A DNA stretch of 64,000 nucleotides from Isoetes taiwanensis (Eukaryota > Streptophyta > Lycopodiopsida > Isoetales > Isoetaceae). Shown one piece after another: positions 21,718-34,740 of the stretch; position 1 is the first letter of the stretch, and each line of letters begins with the position of its first letter. The DNA is taken from NCBI GenBank assembly GCA_021234155.1, contig JAJEKV010000055.1, positions 3,343,090 through 3,407,089 on the forward strand, given 5' to 3'. The notes below the pieces were generated by a model. That model was not told where the DNA came from, did not search any database, and was given only the letters and a program-made list of their open reading frames with translations. The position numbers were made by a program, and so were the translations under genes.

Positions 21718-22800
21718 CAAAGCATAGAAAACTTTTGGAAGACCTAAAGAAGGTGGACTATTTAAGGTGCCCGTGTACGACTATTGCTTTATCATGATTG
21801 CCATGCTTGTGTTGCTTTTGTTTTGCATCTTTGGTGTTGTTTTCTCCAGCAATGTCCTGGATACATGCGCCTTTGTGCTATTTCACTGGGACAAGATGGT
21901 CCCACTTGGCGGGATGCATAGGTCATGACACCGGACATTGTGGCATGCTTAAAATTATAAAATAGATAATTTCATTGGCATACTAGTAGGAAATTGTTTG
22001 GCAGGAATTGATATTGATGGTGGAAGAGGAACCATAATGCTCATCATTTTTCTTGCAATAGTGTGGAGTATGACCGACCGCAATACATACCACTTCGCGT
22101 GTTGTTCGAAATTTTTTCTTCTTTGCATTCCTACTTCTGAGAGGACAATGCAATTTGATGGTTTAGCTCGAATCTGTAAGCTATCAGATTGGACATTCTA
22201 TTTGTGATGGCAGCTTTGCCGTAATTAATCAGATCACAAACCGCGTTTTTACTATCAAAGAAGCTTAATATCAAACTGCGTGGCTCCAGTATCATGGTGT
22301 TTGGTTTTATTGACGTGGTTTCTATCTCCTTTCCTACTTACCTTCGACATGGAAAGGCTCCTTTTTGTGATCATTAGCTTTGCGTTGGATCGGTATTCAA
22401 AGATGTACAATTCCGGTTCGAACCACTTTTCATCTCCAAGATATCAAGGCCAACCCGATTCAAGAAAGAGTGGTTTCAGTGCACAGTGAGGGGACATTAA
22501 AATATCCTCCCTAGTTCGGATGGATGGTTTCATGGAGGTCTCCAATTCCAAATTGAACATCACCTCTTTCCTCTCCCTCGACACTGTCTGAGAAAGATTT
22601 CTAAGGTTGCCGTGCCACTTTGTGAGAAATACAATCACCGCCCTACAAAATCAAAATTTTAAAGCAATGTAATGATCATCAAAGACATTAAGAAGCTCGG
22701 CTCTACAAGCACGTGATCTATCCAAACCGGGCCCAAGAACCTTTGTGGGAAGTCGTGGAATGCCATTGGCTGATTCTGGCCGCTAATTTAATTAGGAACC
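21718..22800 (+). pseudogene. Front-end desaturase copy 2, uninterrupted but lacking the cytochrome b5 domain
   Basis: Starts mid-gene at GCAAAGCATAGAAAAC and carries all three histidine boxes: HDTGH (21924-21938), RNHNAHH (AAC CAT AAT GCT CAT CAT at 22030-22047) and QIEHH (22549-22563). Each box has its His residues, including the two lost in copy 1. The frame is broken many times, so no long protein is read. At about 22110-22130 the two gene halves are contiguous with no insertion, giving the empty site for element A. The end reads GPKNLxWE-like sequence near 22725. Confidence 0.82.
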
Positions 22801-23920
22801 GTATGAAAATTTTCAAAGATTCTTTCAGCTTTTGTGTAGCAATAAGTTTGAATATTGCAATTCTTTCCGGATTGAAGAAATCAATTAAAAAGGTTAAACG
22901 GTGACATGTTAAAGCATTCTTGTAGAAATATTACCAAAGAAATATGAAGATTGATGTGGCTCTAAATATTACTTCAATATAGACTCAAATCTATATGTTT
23001 ATCTTCCAGATCGTTGATCAATGCTTTTTACCAATATATATAGGAGTCGATGTTAGTCTAGACTAAAAACGATCATGTGGCAACTTAAAACAAAGCTTTG
23101 ACTTATTCTCGTGTAGTACATTTTAAGGAATATTTTAAAGATTCCTTAAAATTGACAAAATTATGACAAATTTATCAAAAGTCATCACCGTGATGTCATA
23201 ATATATCGGAGAATGCTAAAAATGTGAAGATAAGATTTTAGGCCATACCTTATGCTTGAAAGTTGAGCATGGGGATACTAGATACGCTTTGACAATGTTA
23301 AAATCGAGAAGAAGTTTAAGCTGAAAGGATTAAGTAGTTCACTTCAAAGAAGCCACGGCACACAAGTGGACTACTTGCTGTCGCTTTTTTGTCATCCTAA
23401 TATCTCATTATAAATCAACGACTACTTCATACTAAATGCTAAGGCAAAATTGCATCTACATCTAGACTCTAGAATTTCATTATATCGATTGTAATTTAAT
23501 TTTGCTTCTAGAGAATAGGGTAAGGTTCAGTCCTCATGTTTGAGATACTACATTTAAACTAGTGGCAAGCCTTGCTCCAAAGAAAAACTCCTAATACGAT
23601 CAAGAAAACTCACTTGTTCGAATCGAAAATCACAAATTGTTGCTAAAATTTTGTTGGAGTTAGCCCTAAACAATTTGCCATTGCTCCATTCCGATATAAA
23701 CATGCAAACATATTGAAAAAAACCGACTTCAATATTTAATTTCAAGTATTCAACCTTCGAGATACAAAAAGCACTAAATCGGCTACTGCCTCTCCGTAAA
23801 ATCAACCTTTCCTAATTTGTAACATTAAATTCGGTGTCTCCCGTAATATCAACCTTTCCCAATTCTGGGAAGAGGCCTACCAAACCCTAATCAAAGATTT
23901 AAAAAAAAAAAGAAAAACCA
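22801..23920. other. Unit 2 intergenic spacer (left part)
   Basis: Paralogous to 16501-17485 and 34740-35820, with no gene. Homology stops at about 23920, after AGAAAAACCA, where a foreign 7.2-kb segment begins; it resumes near 31126. Confidence 0.7.
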
Positions 23921-23995
23921 GCGTAATGCGGTGGTATTTTAATCAGACCCAGAACACTTTAAGGGTTATTTTTTCCCATATCAGGGCATACCAGT

Positions 23996-24385
23996 ATGCC
24001 TGCAAAGGCTTTAATTCCATTGAGAAATAATATGGACATTAAAGAATTGCACGTTAACCAGCTTAACAGAATTATACACATAAGGAAAAAGGATGTCAAT
24101 GAAGATACAGATCTCATTGAATGGCTAAGAAGAAAAAGAATGATCATTAGAGCTAGTAATATACATAGAAGGTTTAAAGATCTAAATAAAAAAGGTATTA
24201 GCACTAGAGAGGCTTTACCCTATACAAAATGGAGAAGCATATCAAGTATATTCCAAGTATTGTCCAATAAGTCGATGCACTTCCTAAGTATGCAGAATGG
24301 TATTTTAAAGGCCAAAGCTTTATGGTTAAATCATGTAAACTCCACAAACCCCACAACACAATCATGTCAAAATAAGCGATGCTAA
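23996..24385 (+). CDS. Unknown 130-codon basic ORF inside the unit 2 insertion
   Basis: ATG at 23996 opens MPAKALIPLRNNMDIKELHV, with a Lys/Arg-rich centre (IRKKDVNEDTDLIEWLRRKR) and an end without hydrophobic segments; stop at 24383-24385. The unbroken frame of this length and the lysine-rich, helical look could suggest a nucleic-acid-binding fragment. No family is recognised and no paralogue is in the window. Confidence 0.3.
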   Translation: MPAKALIPLRNNMDIKELHVNQLNRIIHIRKKDVNEDTDLIEWLRRKRMIIRASNIHRRFKDLNKKGISTREALPYTKWRSISSIFQVLSNKSMHFLSMQNGILKAKALWLNHVNSTNPTTQSCQNKRC

Positions 24386-24479
24386 TTTAATATGTGTTAC
24401 TATATGAATCTTACATTGTGCATCCCTTTATTGAGTCCCTAATAGGAAGAATCAAGTCAAGGGCAGAAAGTTCGAAATG

Positions 24480-25420
24480 TGCGGTCTCCTCGTGACGGAA
24501 GTGTGGATTACCACAAGTTTTGAAGCGCCTACATTAGCGCCGCTTTGTTCTACCGAAGTCCGCCATCATGTTTGGCCACCACGGTAAGCCGGTTGCTTCA
24601 CCCTTATTCGCCATGGAGAGCATCATTATAATAGCCCGGTGAAAAACGCCTCCGACCACGATTGCATTGCCTTCCTCATCGTGGAGCTCGTCTCTTATGG
24701 GTGTCATGGCGCAGACGCCAAAGACGCGGCGAGAATGTTCTCTTGAAGATGGTCTTGGGCCCCACTAGTGCCCCTTTCGGCCGTGATCGGCAGCGTGCAT
24801 GTAGTGGAGGGAGTCGCCGATGTGGACGTGATGCCTTTCGCCTCCTTTGCTTCGTCGGTTTATCTATGTGGCTGATTGTTCCGCCATTCCATTGGTATTT
24901 CTCCCATTATGTCCATGTTGGTAACGATTACGACTCTGCATCCCATCAAGGACGTAAAAGGTATTTGATGGAATGCCGTCATCCGGTCGGTTTGCCATCC
25001 CGGGTTTTATTTAGCGTTGGTATGTACTTTCATTATTCGGGGATACGGCCGGGAACATCTTGATCATGGCCATCGGGTTGTAATATCGGACGCCCTCGCA
25101 GGCGCGTGCCGCGGACCGGTGTTACGGCCGATCTTGCCGCTTCTTCTTGTCGATGACGGGGTTCCAGGCGTGCACGAGCTCGCCTCGGGTCAGCCGGCCT
25201 TCTTATGGCGTTGAGGAAGGTCACGCACTGGTTGATGAGTGCCCGATGGATTGCATCGTGTGCTACTTTTTACTTGCACGAGGTGGGGTCATGGCCAGGT
25301 GCACAAATTGCACATGTTGCCTGCGATCCCATCCTATCCTTCACCCAAAGCTTGCATTTCCAATGCAAAAGGGGCTTGGGGTTAAAAAGTTTAAAGAAGG
25401 AATAAACTTAGGATGATGTA
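24480..25420. other. GC-rich stretch, possible degraded gene, unidentified
   Basis: The base composition is clearly richer in G+C and CpG than its surroundings. Open frames exist on both strands: plus 24662-25063; on minus, RDELHDEEGNAIVVGGVFHR near 24600-24690 and RYYNPMAMIKMFPAVSPNNE near 25010-25090. None can be tied to a family. The texture suggests a former exon-rich gene body or captured gene fragment. Confidence 0.35.
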
Positions 25421-28400
25421 GAAAATACGAGGAGAAACGCCAATGGAAACACAACATGTTTGATATGTGCATGGCCTAATCTTGTTAGTGTAGGTTAAAC
25501 AAAGTCGTTAAGGAAAATCCCTTTTAGACGCATTAGCTAACGAGCACATATTAGTCTAGACGACATAGTAATAGCACGTGACAAGCTAGAATTCCAGCAA
25601 TCCTTGTCCCTAAAAAGGCAAGCCCGCAATAGATTATAGTCTTCAAGCATTGCAAGGTGTATTATATTGCCATCATTCTATTCTTCAATTGATAGATCAA
25701 TTGATAATTCTCGCATGTTTTCATATTGATGATCCTAGGTCTTAGAAGCATGACATTTTTGTTTTGTGCCGACATGCATCCTTGTATGAAGGCAGGCAAT
25801 GATGGTGACCAAACAGAAGCATCTTCAAATCAAAGTAGCAAAATCACATTGTGAGAAGGAAATCTCACGATATGTCACATGAACATATTAGCCAACATCC
25901 GTTATTCTTTGAATTTTGAGTAATATTAGTCAATGCAATGCAAAAATGATTGTGGACAAGATGGACCCTGGGCTTTATACTTGGCTAACATTGTTGTGAG
26001 CGGGGTTAGTTCTTTTGTTAGACTAGGCAATTGGAGCATATTGACATGATCCTTATGCCTTCCACAAAGGATGCATCAAAGATGATCTTGTATGGCATGA
26101 GGGAAACTATTTTATAAAGCTTGGGTGAAGGTGAAGTTTCAACCTTCACCCCAAGCCCCGCCAAATAAACCCTCAATCCATTATCTTCCTAACTTCCTTC
26201 AACTCAAGGAAGTTAGGAAGCAATGAAAGGTCGAAAGAAAGATTGATTAAGATCAGTGCATAGGTGAGCGTTACACTATGGTACAAATGCCTTGGCAAAG
26301 TCATGTCTCAATTTTTTCTTTTTTTCCTTTAAATATATATGTGTGCCATTAAGGTAGATTTTCCTTTGGATGCATTTGTAAAGATAAAGTGTAATAGGAA
26401 AGAGTTCAAAGTACTTATAATTGTGATTTAAGTTGTAACAAAATAGGTTGTTTAACGACTTCATCCTAGTTGCCCACCACTACCACCAAGATTGAAAAAA
26501 AACTTTTGATTTTTGAAAGTTGCTCTATATGCAACTTGCTAATTGTGCACTAGGTCCACATGAGATGGTATGAACAAAATTAATTTGTTTATGAAGAGAC
26601 AAAAAGGGAGAAATAAGAAAGATGTTGAATTTTTTAAGTGAAAGATTAAAAATAATCCAAAAATATAAAATAGTGCAATCCTAAATATTTCATTTGCAAG
26701 ATGTAACCATACTACGGTATGGGAAGCAAGAGGTACCTCATGCTATGGGGGAATGCACATAGTGGCAGTATCCATTAGCAAGCCTTATATCTAAACCCCC
26801 TATATGTGAGCCACAATGTTGTAGCATGTTCATCCCATTAATGAATGGGCTTGAATGGCATTTTCAAAGTTAAGAAGGTAACAAAATGAAACATGAAGAA
26901 ATAAACATAAAGTATAAAGTAGAATGTGTGTGCACGCCATATCCACAAGATTCCATTACATTTACTACATAACAATGTGCCTATGCCTATGGAAACCCCC
27001 TTCAGAAATTTGTCGATAAATACTCAAGTTGAACTTGTAATTTCCAATATCATGTTGGAATTCTCTCAATACATGGAATATTGTTGCAGATGTTCAAAAT
27101 CATTTGCTTGTTATTGCGAATTCATTTTGTTGCATAAAGTTCGTATACCTATGCCCGCTTTGGAAATATCAACAAGTGCAGCCACACACAGATTGCAAAC
27201 CACAAGTGCAGCCACATAACAAGTTTGGCTTACTTTCAAAATTAATTAAAAAGAATTCCTACCCTCAAGTATGTAAGCTTTTATGGCGTGAACCACCCAT
27301 AATGAAAACGAACTTAGACTCCACCATAAGATCATTTATTTGCATTTTTCACTTGATTTATTTGTTTTATCGCTTGATTATCTCCACAATATTAAGAAAT
27401 CAACCTATGGCAGAATATTAGTCTCAAAGGAAATTAGTTCGGTATTTTATAGCTGCTTATCCTGTAGCTATAAAATGCAGAACTGCATGAAAAAAAAAAA
27501 AATACATTAGACATGGCAAAGATATGATTTACATTTCAGCTGCAACATTTTCTGTATCTAGAAACAGAACACCATGTCCCTTAGATCTAGGACCTGTACA
27601 TTGACAAGTTCAACATCCCATACTGCCAATCCATGGTGATAAGACAACTCAATAAGCTCCATTAGTTCTGTGCTTCTGGTTTAAAGCCTATGCAGTTGTA
27701 TCTGTTTATCTGGTGTTGCAAAGAAGAGACAATTACCTAAATCAAACATGAGAAACTGGCTAACATCCATTCCCTTTTCACTTGGCTCTGCAATCTGATA
27801 GAAAAGTACAAACTTTGACTAAGTAAATCCCAGATTTTACAAGCAGTAACAAAAGAAAAAAATTGTTATCTATACTGGAACTAAAGGAGGAAGCTGGTAA
27901 TAGTGACTCACAACAAGCATAAAAATGTGTGCAACATGCAATAGTTCAAACATAGCTAATATGGATTCAAACATGAGATCACCACATATAGGCTATCATT
28001 TTATAACAAAAGAAAAAGGCTCTTACTAAGATGATAGTAAATTATAAGGCATGACAGCAACCCAATGCGCCTAGTTGGATGGGAGTTTGTAAAATATACA
28101 GCAACCCTGTGTGTTTCAAAAAAAAAAGCACTATGAACATATAATAGGTGCATATAAGATGATATTACATATTGGTAATGTCATGAGGATATCATGAGAA
28201 TATCTCATGATGGGCATAATATCTCATTCATGAATTTCCTCATTGACTGCTGTTATTACTAATATGGTTCTTCGGAATGGATAACAGTATGGGCTTATGT
28301 AGGGAAGTTCATCAAAATAAAAAGATAATACATCTTAGCATGGAAAGCACATGATTAAAAGCAAGAAATTTTACAGTCGCCGATGTAAAACTAAGAGCTT

Positions 28401-28587
28401 CAAAATTTGGATTCCTCAACTAATATGTTGTTCAATGAACTGGCTTTGATTTTAGACTTGAAGATATCATTAAAGACAGTTGAGAAGTGAGAGAAGCTTT
28501 AAATAGCCATCAAAAAGATCAAACCAAAACCAATGGCTTACAGAAAAAAATAAATAACTAAAGGCAAAGGAGTTGTGCAGTATAATG
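25421..28587. other. AT-rich stretch, no supported gene
   Basis: Ordinary AT-rich sequence with short frames only (for example 26926-27219). An inverted repeat sits near 26195-26215 (CTTCCTTCAACTCAAGGAAG). Nothing else is supported. Confidence 0.45.
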
Positions 28588-29075
28588 TTACCTCATTTTC
28601 CCAACAGTAAGCTCCAGACTCATGAGATCTGACATACGATGCCGGTTCAAAGAATTGCCAGATCTATGCTCTTGATGGTAGAGAAAGGAGGAATGTTTAA
28701 AATCATCAGATATAATAAACCCCCTGCTACTCTTTCCCAAACCCTGGGTTCTTACCAGGTGGGCTCTCTGGAGTTCCTTTAACAAGAGTAAGCTCAAAAC
28801 TAATCTGTCTCTGTCTCTGATGATTCTCAGTGTGCCTCACCAAGAATGATGCTACCGAAATGTCCCTTGATAAATTTGTTGCAGCAATCGCATTTATAGT
28901 AGGAAATTTGATGCCAGCACTGTGGATTAGCAGTCAGAAAAGGCAGAGGCTTAGAAGGCTTGTTATTGACTGCATCCTCTTTGATGTATATCAGTGATTC
29001 ATCAAGGGTGCATGCACCTGATACAGCTTGGCTATGCTTCATATTCTGGCAGTGCTTAGAAGGTTCATAACACAA
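28588..29075 (-). other. Possible minus-strand exon remnant, unknown
   Basis: Frames at 28827-29075 (VSGACTLDESLIYIKEDAVN ... CDCCNKFIKGHF) and 28588-28797 run in the same direction with balanced composition. There is a C-x2-CC cluster. No family is recognised, and it may be chance. Confidence 0.25.
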
Positions 29076-31125
29076 CTATACACGGCAAGCCCAAAGAAGG
29101 CTTAGTGAAGATCCACAAACTCTTAGCCTGCTTCTGCATACAGGATCCTTTCGTCGAATTTTATAGATGCTCTCCTTAAATCTTCCAGAATCTTCTTCAA
29201 TTTCAATCTGGAAAGCAAATGCAAAAATGAGTAGGTAAGATGCATGTAATGATACATGTTGGCATGGAAAAGGATGAAAACCTGAAAAGATCTAGCTCAG
29301 GCCTACAAAATCCCGCTGCATTGCAGGCCTCCAAGCGAGCCATGGAGGTTTTGTGTGATCCAGAGCGGTCTTCAAGCAAGCCATCCGTGAAGATCTTTTG
29401 CTTGATCCTTCCGGGCTAAACCGTTAGCGGCATGATAGATCGACCTAGAATTATTCTAACTAGCAAGAACTATGCATTTTTATTCCAATATCACGGAATG
29501 TGACAGTGCTGACCATCGTCTTTTTAAGCACTGACATCTTCCATACATGTTGATAAACGCATTGCCCATTAAAATGTTAGATTCAGTAGCTTTACGCAGA
29601 CAACGTGGCTATAAATTTTCTTACCAGCTGCTAGAACAACAGAAATAGCACAGGCATTAAGAACAATGATCATAGTCATATATCTTGGAACAAACCTTTC
29701 GAACTGCATGTGGTAGAAAAGATGGAAAAACACTGTTAGTGTCCCTCCCCGCCTTCCCCCAACAAGATCAGATTCCAGTCCATAATGTACAACGTTAGCA
29801 TGGATTTCTTTGCCTTCTTCTAGAGATCCAGTGGCTGAGCATGCAGAAGAACAGTACTGAAAGTAAATCTACTTGGGTACTATTTCTCCTGCTTTATTTG
29901 TCTAAACAGTTGAAGGGCTTTGTCCAGCCCAAATATTGAGCACGATCTGCAATTAAGACTGTCCATGAGATTCCATCTTAGAATCAGATGCATTAAACAG
30001 ATGGAAAGCAATTTCCAGAATCAAGCTTTGCATGCATTCTGACCAAAAAGGCTCCAAGTAACATATGCTATGTAAAGATCACTTTTTTATGACTTGAGCA
30101 TGGACATATTTCCCTTCTGGCAGAGACCATGCTTTTCTAATAGATGTGCAAATCTGAACTATTTTTTCCTCCAGTTCTCAAAAACAATTGTTCTTTCATT
30201 GGTAGAAACATGTGAAACTCTGTATTCATCAAACCTTTCTATAAAAAATGGTGAATTTCTGATGGTAGTTGATGATTACTTACACCTGCCATATTGCATA
30301 TTCTTGCAGATTGACTGAGATTCTTTTTTTCTACATAACTTGCCCGGGTTGACGTAATATATGTCTGCATTGATCAATAATTATGCCACCAATTGAGACA
30401 AAGTAAATGCTATGCTCACCGAGTAAATGGCTTAAATTCTCTTATTCATGGCCTTTTCCATTCCGCCTCCCGATCCATCTGATGAGAATATACGAAATCT
30501 ATTTCCATTCCCGACTCCTTGAAAAAGCATAATAATATTGCTGCCTTACCACTAAGCGGAAGAAATCTCCAACCCCTTTTCTTCCTTCCTTTGCTTGATA
30601 CTCACTGTGGGCAGCTTCAGAGTTTTAGTTTGCATCATGATCATGATAGGATAGCACTCAAAGCAATTTTCATGCATAATAATGCAACCTGGTGATTGTT
30701 TGCAAATAAATAAATGGCAACACTAGCCATAGCGGAATTAACGTTTGAGTTCTTGCCAACGGCAGTATCTACCATGGTTTTAACGATAGGAAAGCTGTTG
30801 AGAATTACCAGAATTCAAAAGCAGATCAGGAATATCCGGACTCACAACCATACCACTCAACCTACGTTTTCAATGGCCGAAGAATTTGGTAGCAATCCAC
30901 TGTCGTGATCGAAGCTGAAGTTAATCATGTTGAACAGTCAGGACTTCTTATTTTGATGCAAGAACAAAATGATGGAGCTATTGCTACCGCTATAGTCGTG
31001 CATTTACTGCCATTAAGAAAATAGAAAAAACCATGGTAAACCCCAGCTAGTAAACCCCAGCCGACAGACGAAGGAGTGGGAAGCCGACAGGCGAAGGAGA
31101 AACGGAAACGAAGGAAACCCTGCTA
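29076..31125. other. Right part of the unit 2 insertion, no supported gene
   Basis: No convincing coding region. A 64-codon frame at 30714-30908 is unrecognised. At about 31045-31110, CCGACAGRCGAAGGAG occurs twice and AGTAAACCCCAGC occurs next to AACCCCAGCTAG, a local direct repeat near the insertion edge. Confidence 0.4.
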
Positions 31126-31456
31126 ACTAATCTGGCTATCCAAAATCCACTGCATATTTTAAGCCAAAAAGTCTATTGCTAGGTGTCGCATCCAAAAGAG
31201 GCTTTGTTGAAAAAAAAACTAATGGAACATAGTACCCCCCATCCAAAATCGACTTCACATATTTTAAGTTAGCCGAAAAAAGTCTATTGCTAGATGTCTA
31301 ACATGGCGAATCCAAAATGGGCTTCGTATATTTTAGGTTGGGCCAAACTAGCCTATCTTTTCTTTTAAGGCCTAGGGTTTGCAGGCTATAAAATGCTCGA
31401 AAGAACTACTACAAATCATCTCGTTATTGATTGGAAGACGTCTCATCCGCTCATTA
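31126..31456 (+). promoter_or_regulatory. Upstream region of mannanase copy 2
   Basis: Unit 2 homology resumes here with the three CATCCAAAATC-type repeats, then TATAAAA at 31387-31393, 64-70 bases before the ATG at 31457. It is the same layout as the other two copies. Confidence 0.6.
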
Positions 31457-32740
31457 ATGGGTTCTTTTAACATGAGCACCATTGTCTTATCAATATATCT
31501 AGTTGCTACTTTATCTTTATGCAAAGCCGCTCCTCATATCCATTCTCACCCTCGCCTCTTCTTTCCCTTCTTTTAGTTCTTTTCACACCACAACCATTCT
31601 CATCCCCGCCCCTCACTTCCCCGCCCCTAATCCCCGCTCCATAAGAATGATGATTGGGTTCGTGGTCAATGGCATTCAATTTACTCTTAATGGTCGTCCC
31701 TTACTATGTTCATGGATTCAATGCCTTTGGTTACCCTACATGGCCTTTGAATCAAAGCAATTGGCCCCGAGATAACATCTTTTGAGCGCACGTTGCTCGA
31801 GGGTTTAACGATTTCACCAAATAGTCGAATAATATTCCCGCACAAAATGCATCGGATGCTTGGCATGCATAAGCCCGGTCAATACAACTATACCAATATG
31901 GAAGGCCTTGATTTTGTCATCTCGCAGGCCAAAAGACTTGGTCTTAAGGTTCTCATCCTTTTGGTAACACTTGGCCTTTTATGGTGGCAAGCTTGTATGT
32001 TCAATGGGCCATGAACTCATCTACACCGTCGACTCTAAACTTGAAGACTTGTTCTTTACGAATGAGAAGGCGTAAGACCTTCTTCAAGAATGATATATGA
32101 TGATCTTAAATAGAACCAATCGTTTCAATCGGCATAAAGTATAGCGAAGAGCCCGCTATTTTCTCTTGGGAACTCTTGAATGAACCACGCTTTGTCATAA
32201 TGATACACTCGGGAATACATTGGGCATGGACCAATGAGATGTCATCTTTATAAAATCTATAGATGCCAAACATTTGCTTTCTAATGGGGGCGTAAGGTTT
32301 CTACATTGCTAATTCACGGCTTAGAGGAATGGAGAGGATCCACATCCCGAATTGATTTCATTAGACACAAATGTAAGCCCCCCCACATTGATTACGCTCA
32401 GCCCATTTTTATCCAAATGGTTTAATTGGATTCGCACTTTGCAAGGCCAACTTCAATATGCACATGATTAGGTTAGGGGATCAACATGATGCCCATGTTA
32501 TATTGCGCAAAGCTCAGCTTATTTGGGGAATTTGGACTTGACATTCCAACCTCCCACAAAAGCTTATCTTCTTCAATAATGTGTTCTAAGTTATATATTT
32601 GAGCATCCTACTCCGCCCAATTTGAGGTTTGATTTGGGTGCTATGTGGCTACCCATCTACTCGTTGGGAGTCGATGGCATTGTTGTTCGAATTGGTGAAC
32701 TCTTGTTTAGTGGTTACTTTGTTCAAGATGGACCATAAAT
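31457..32740 (+). pseudogene. Endo-1,4-beta-mannanase (GH5_7-like) copy 2, frame-broken
   Basis: The signal peptide (MGSFNMSTIVLSIYLVATLS) is intact. Later pieces are VNGIQFTLNGRP (31663-31698), YTNMEGLDFVISQAKRLGLK (31892-31950), FSWELLNEP (32161-32187, acid/base Glu at 32182) and FGEFG (32522-32536, nucleophile Glu at 32528). Both catalytic codons are present despite many frame changes. The 1.28-kb span without introns matches copies 1 and 3. The copy is not interrupted by a large element, but it is separated from its desaturase partner by the 7.2-kb insertion upstream. Confidence 0.84.
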
Positions 32741-33715
32741 AGAATTGGCTTTGTCTTTATCGGGCCCACGGAGACCATATTAGAGTAATTATCATTGTCT
32801 TATTTGCATGGACTAGATATTGTGATTATCACAATGATTAATAAAATTTTGTTTATTCCTTTATATCAACTTTTGCTTATAGAGTATTCTCTATATTGTT
32901 CTAGTTTGAGCTCACTCTTGTTCCTATACTCAAAGTGGTTATGTTGTTTTTAGTCCCTAATAGTTTTTTAAGAAAGTTTACAATAGCTATGGACCATCCA
33001 ATCATCAATAATTGTATTTGTTTTCAATGGTTGTAATCACATAATTACTTCCCCAAACCCTTATACTAATCGCTTTTAAAAGAGAACAAGATGCCAAGGA
33101 TCTATAATGCATGGATTGATTGAGATTGTTAGTGACAAGAGTATTTGATTCAAAAATAAATATATCTAATTCTAACACATGTAATTGCCATGGGTTTGTA
33201 TATTTTGAAGATTTGTTTGCATATGAAAGATCGCGAGGAAAAAATTAACAATACCAAGGGAAAAGAAATTCTGCACTGGCTGGTGACAAGGAGGAATTCC
33301 TCGGCGCTTAAGAGTCAGTTTCCAGTCGGCAGCTGGCCTTTGGCCACCCTAGTGGGTTTGGTCCCTGGGTTTTGGTTCCCGGGGATCAAGCCGCATGGAA
33401 ACCTCCGCATCAAGGTTTTAGCTTGTGTTAATGCGAGATCAAGGATATTTCAAAGCAGATTTTTTGTGCCGTGAGGTTTTGTATGCTGGGCCGGTAAATG
33501 GAGCCTGAGGAGATTAGCATGTATGGTCTGGCTTTTCTCATTGTATCCTGATCCAATGTAAGGTATATTTAGAGTTCTATGCAAGAAAAAATAGTTAAGG
33601 CAAAGCATGCTATGCTCAAAATGATTTTGCTTACTTCTACAATGGTTGAGTCCTTTCTTTTAAGCCAGACTTTCCTAGCTCAAGTATATATAATTTAGAT
33701 GCAAGCAAACAAATT
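32741..33715. other. Unit 2 downstream flank and junction
   Basis: 32741-33235 matches 19141-19600. Beyond 33235 the sequence is unique; a 95-codon frame at 33190-33474 (ARSRIFQSRFFVP end) is unrecognised. Confidence 0.5.
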
Positions 33716-34093
33716 GGGATAGTACTTTTTTTCTTTGCAAATTTAAAATCGACATTGGGGGTATTGTCCATTTTAATGGTTGATGAAAAATGCAACCATT
33801 AATTGTGGATAATTGAGATGATATTGGGTATAGATCGATGATGATATGGAAAAGTTCCAACTGGATTAGTATTGTCCTGCTCTTATGGTATTCCTTTTGT
33901 AAGGCAATCTAATGTTATTATCCCTATTATCACCATGAGCTTTTCATGAACCGAATAGACACTTCTTTGCAAAAATTTTTCTGCTCCCCTTTGACAAAAA
34001 CTCGGATAACATCATTGAATTAGTCAGCTTAAGTGGCGCCTCGCTCTATGAAATCCCAAATGCTATTATTCTTTTTATTGGTATTGGTGGATG
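33716..34093 (+). repeat. Direct repeat flanking unit 3, left copy (about 375 bp)
   Basis: Matches 59109-59477 in the same orientation, from GGGATAGTAC to TATTGGTGGATG. It abuts the 5'-truncated desaturase of unit 3, while the right copy follows the truncated mannanase of unit 3. The pair therefore brackets unit 3. Confidence 0.85.
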
Positions 34094-34740
34094 ACCGTAA
34101 GCCATTTGACATTTTGATTTTGTGATGGCAACATGCCGTAATTAATCATTATCAAACCGCAGGCTTTTTACTATAAAAAGCGAATATCAAACCGCCAGGC
34201 TCTAGATCATGGCGGCATTTGGTTTTTATTGGACGTGGTTTCTATCTCTTCTTTCCACTTACCTTCAACATGGGAAAGGCCCTTTTGTGATCATTAGCTT
34301 TGCAAAAGGATCGTATTCAAGATGTACACCGTCTTCAACCACTTTTCATCTCCAAGAGTATCAAGGCCAACCAACAAGAAAGAGTGGTTTCCAGGCACAG
34401 GTGAGGGGACATTAACATATCCTCCCTAGTCGGATGGACTAGTTTCATGGAGGTTCCAATTCCAAATTGAACATCGCCTTTTCCCTCGCTCCCTCGACAC
34501 AACTGAAAGATTTCTAAGGTTGTCAGCCACTTTGTGAGAAATACGACCGCCTACAAACCGGCCGTTTGGGAAGCCAATGTAATGATCATCGGCACATTAA
34601 AAGCCTCGCTCTACAAGCACGTGATTCATCCAAACCAGCTCCCAAAGAACTTTTGTGGAAGCTGTGAACCATTAGCTGATTCTCACTTTGCTAATCTAAT
34701 TAGAACCCAGATGAAAATTTTCAGTGATTCTTTCGAGTTT
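34094..34740 (+). pseudogene. Front-end desaturase copy 3, 3' half only
   Basis: Begins at the position matching about 15866 of copy 1; the first 60 percent of the gene, with cytochrome b5 and His boxes 1-2, is missing. It retains the FYWTWFLSLLSTYLQHGKGP membrane part, SRYQGQP-like sequence and a third His box reading QIEHR (34463-34477, last His changed to Arg). The end (FWEANVMI, near 34570-34595) is better preserved than in other copies. Confidence 0.8.

Larger units (their letters stand above)
23921..31125. other. 7.2-kb insertion in unit 2 without visible terminal repeats
   Basis: Units 1 and 3 are continuous here: AGAAAAACTAA is followed within about 15 bases by ATCCAAAATCCAC. Unit 2 has 7.2 kb between these landmarks. 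The left edge (GCGTAATGCGGTGG) and right edge (GAAGGAAACCCTGC) show no inverted or direct repeat to each other by eye. The interior is a mosaic: an ORF block, a GC-rich block, then ordinary AT-rich sequence. It could be a deletion-scarred transposon, a filler insertion or several events. Confidence 0.6.

Noticed and set aside
24662-25416. Membrane transporter gene in the GC-rich stretch
   Set aside because: Neither strand gave a motif series matching a transporter family; left as an unidentified GC-rich stretch.
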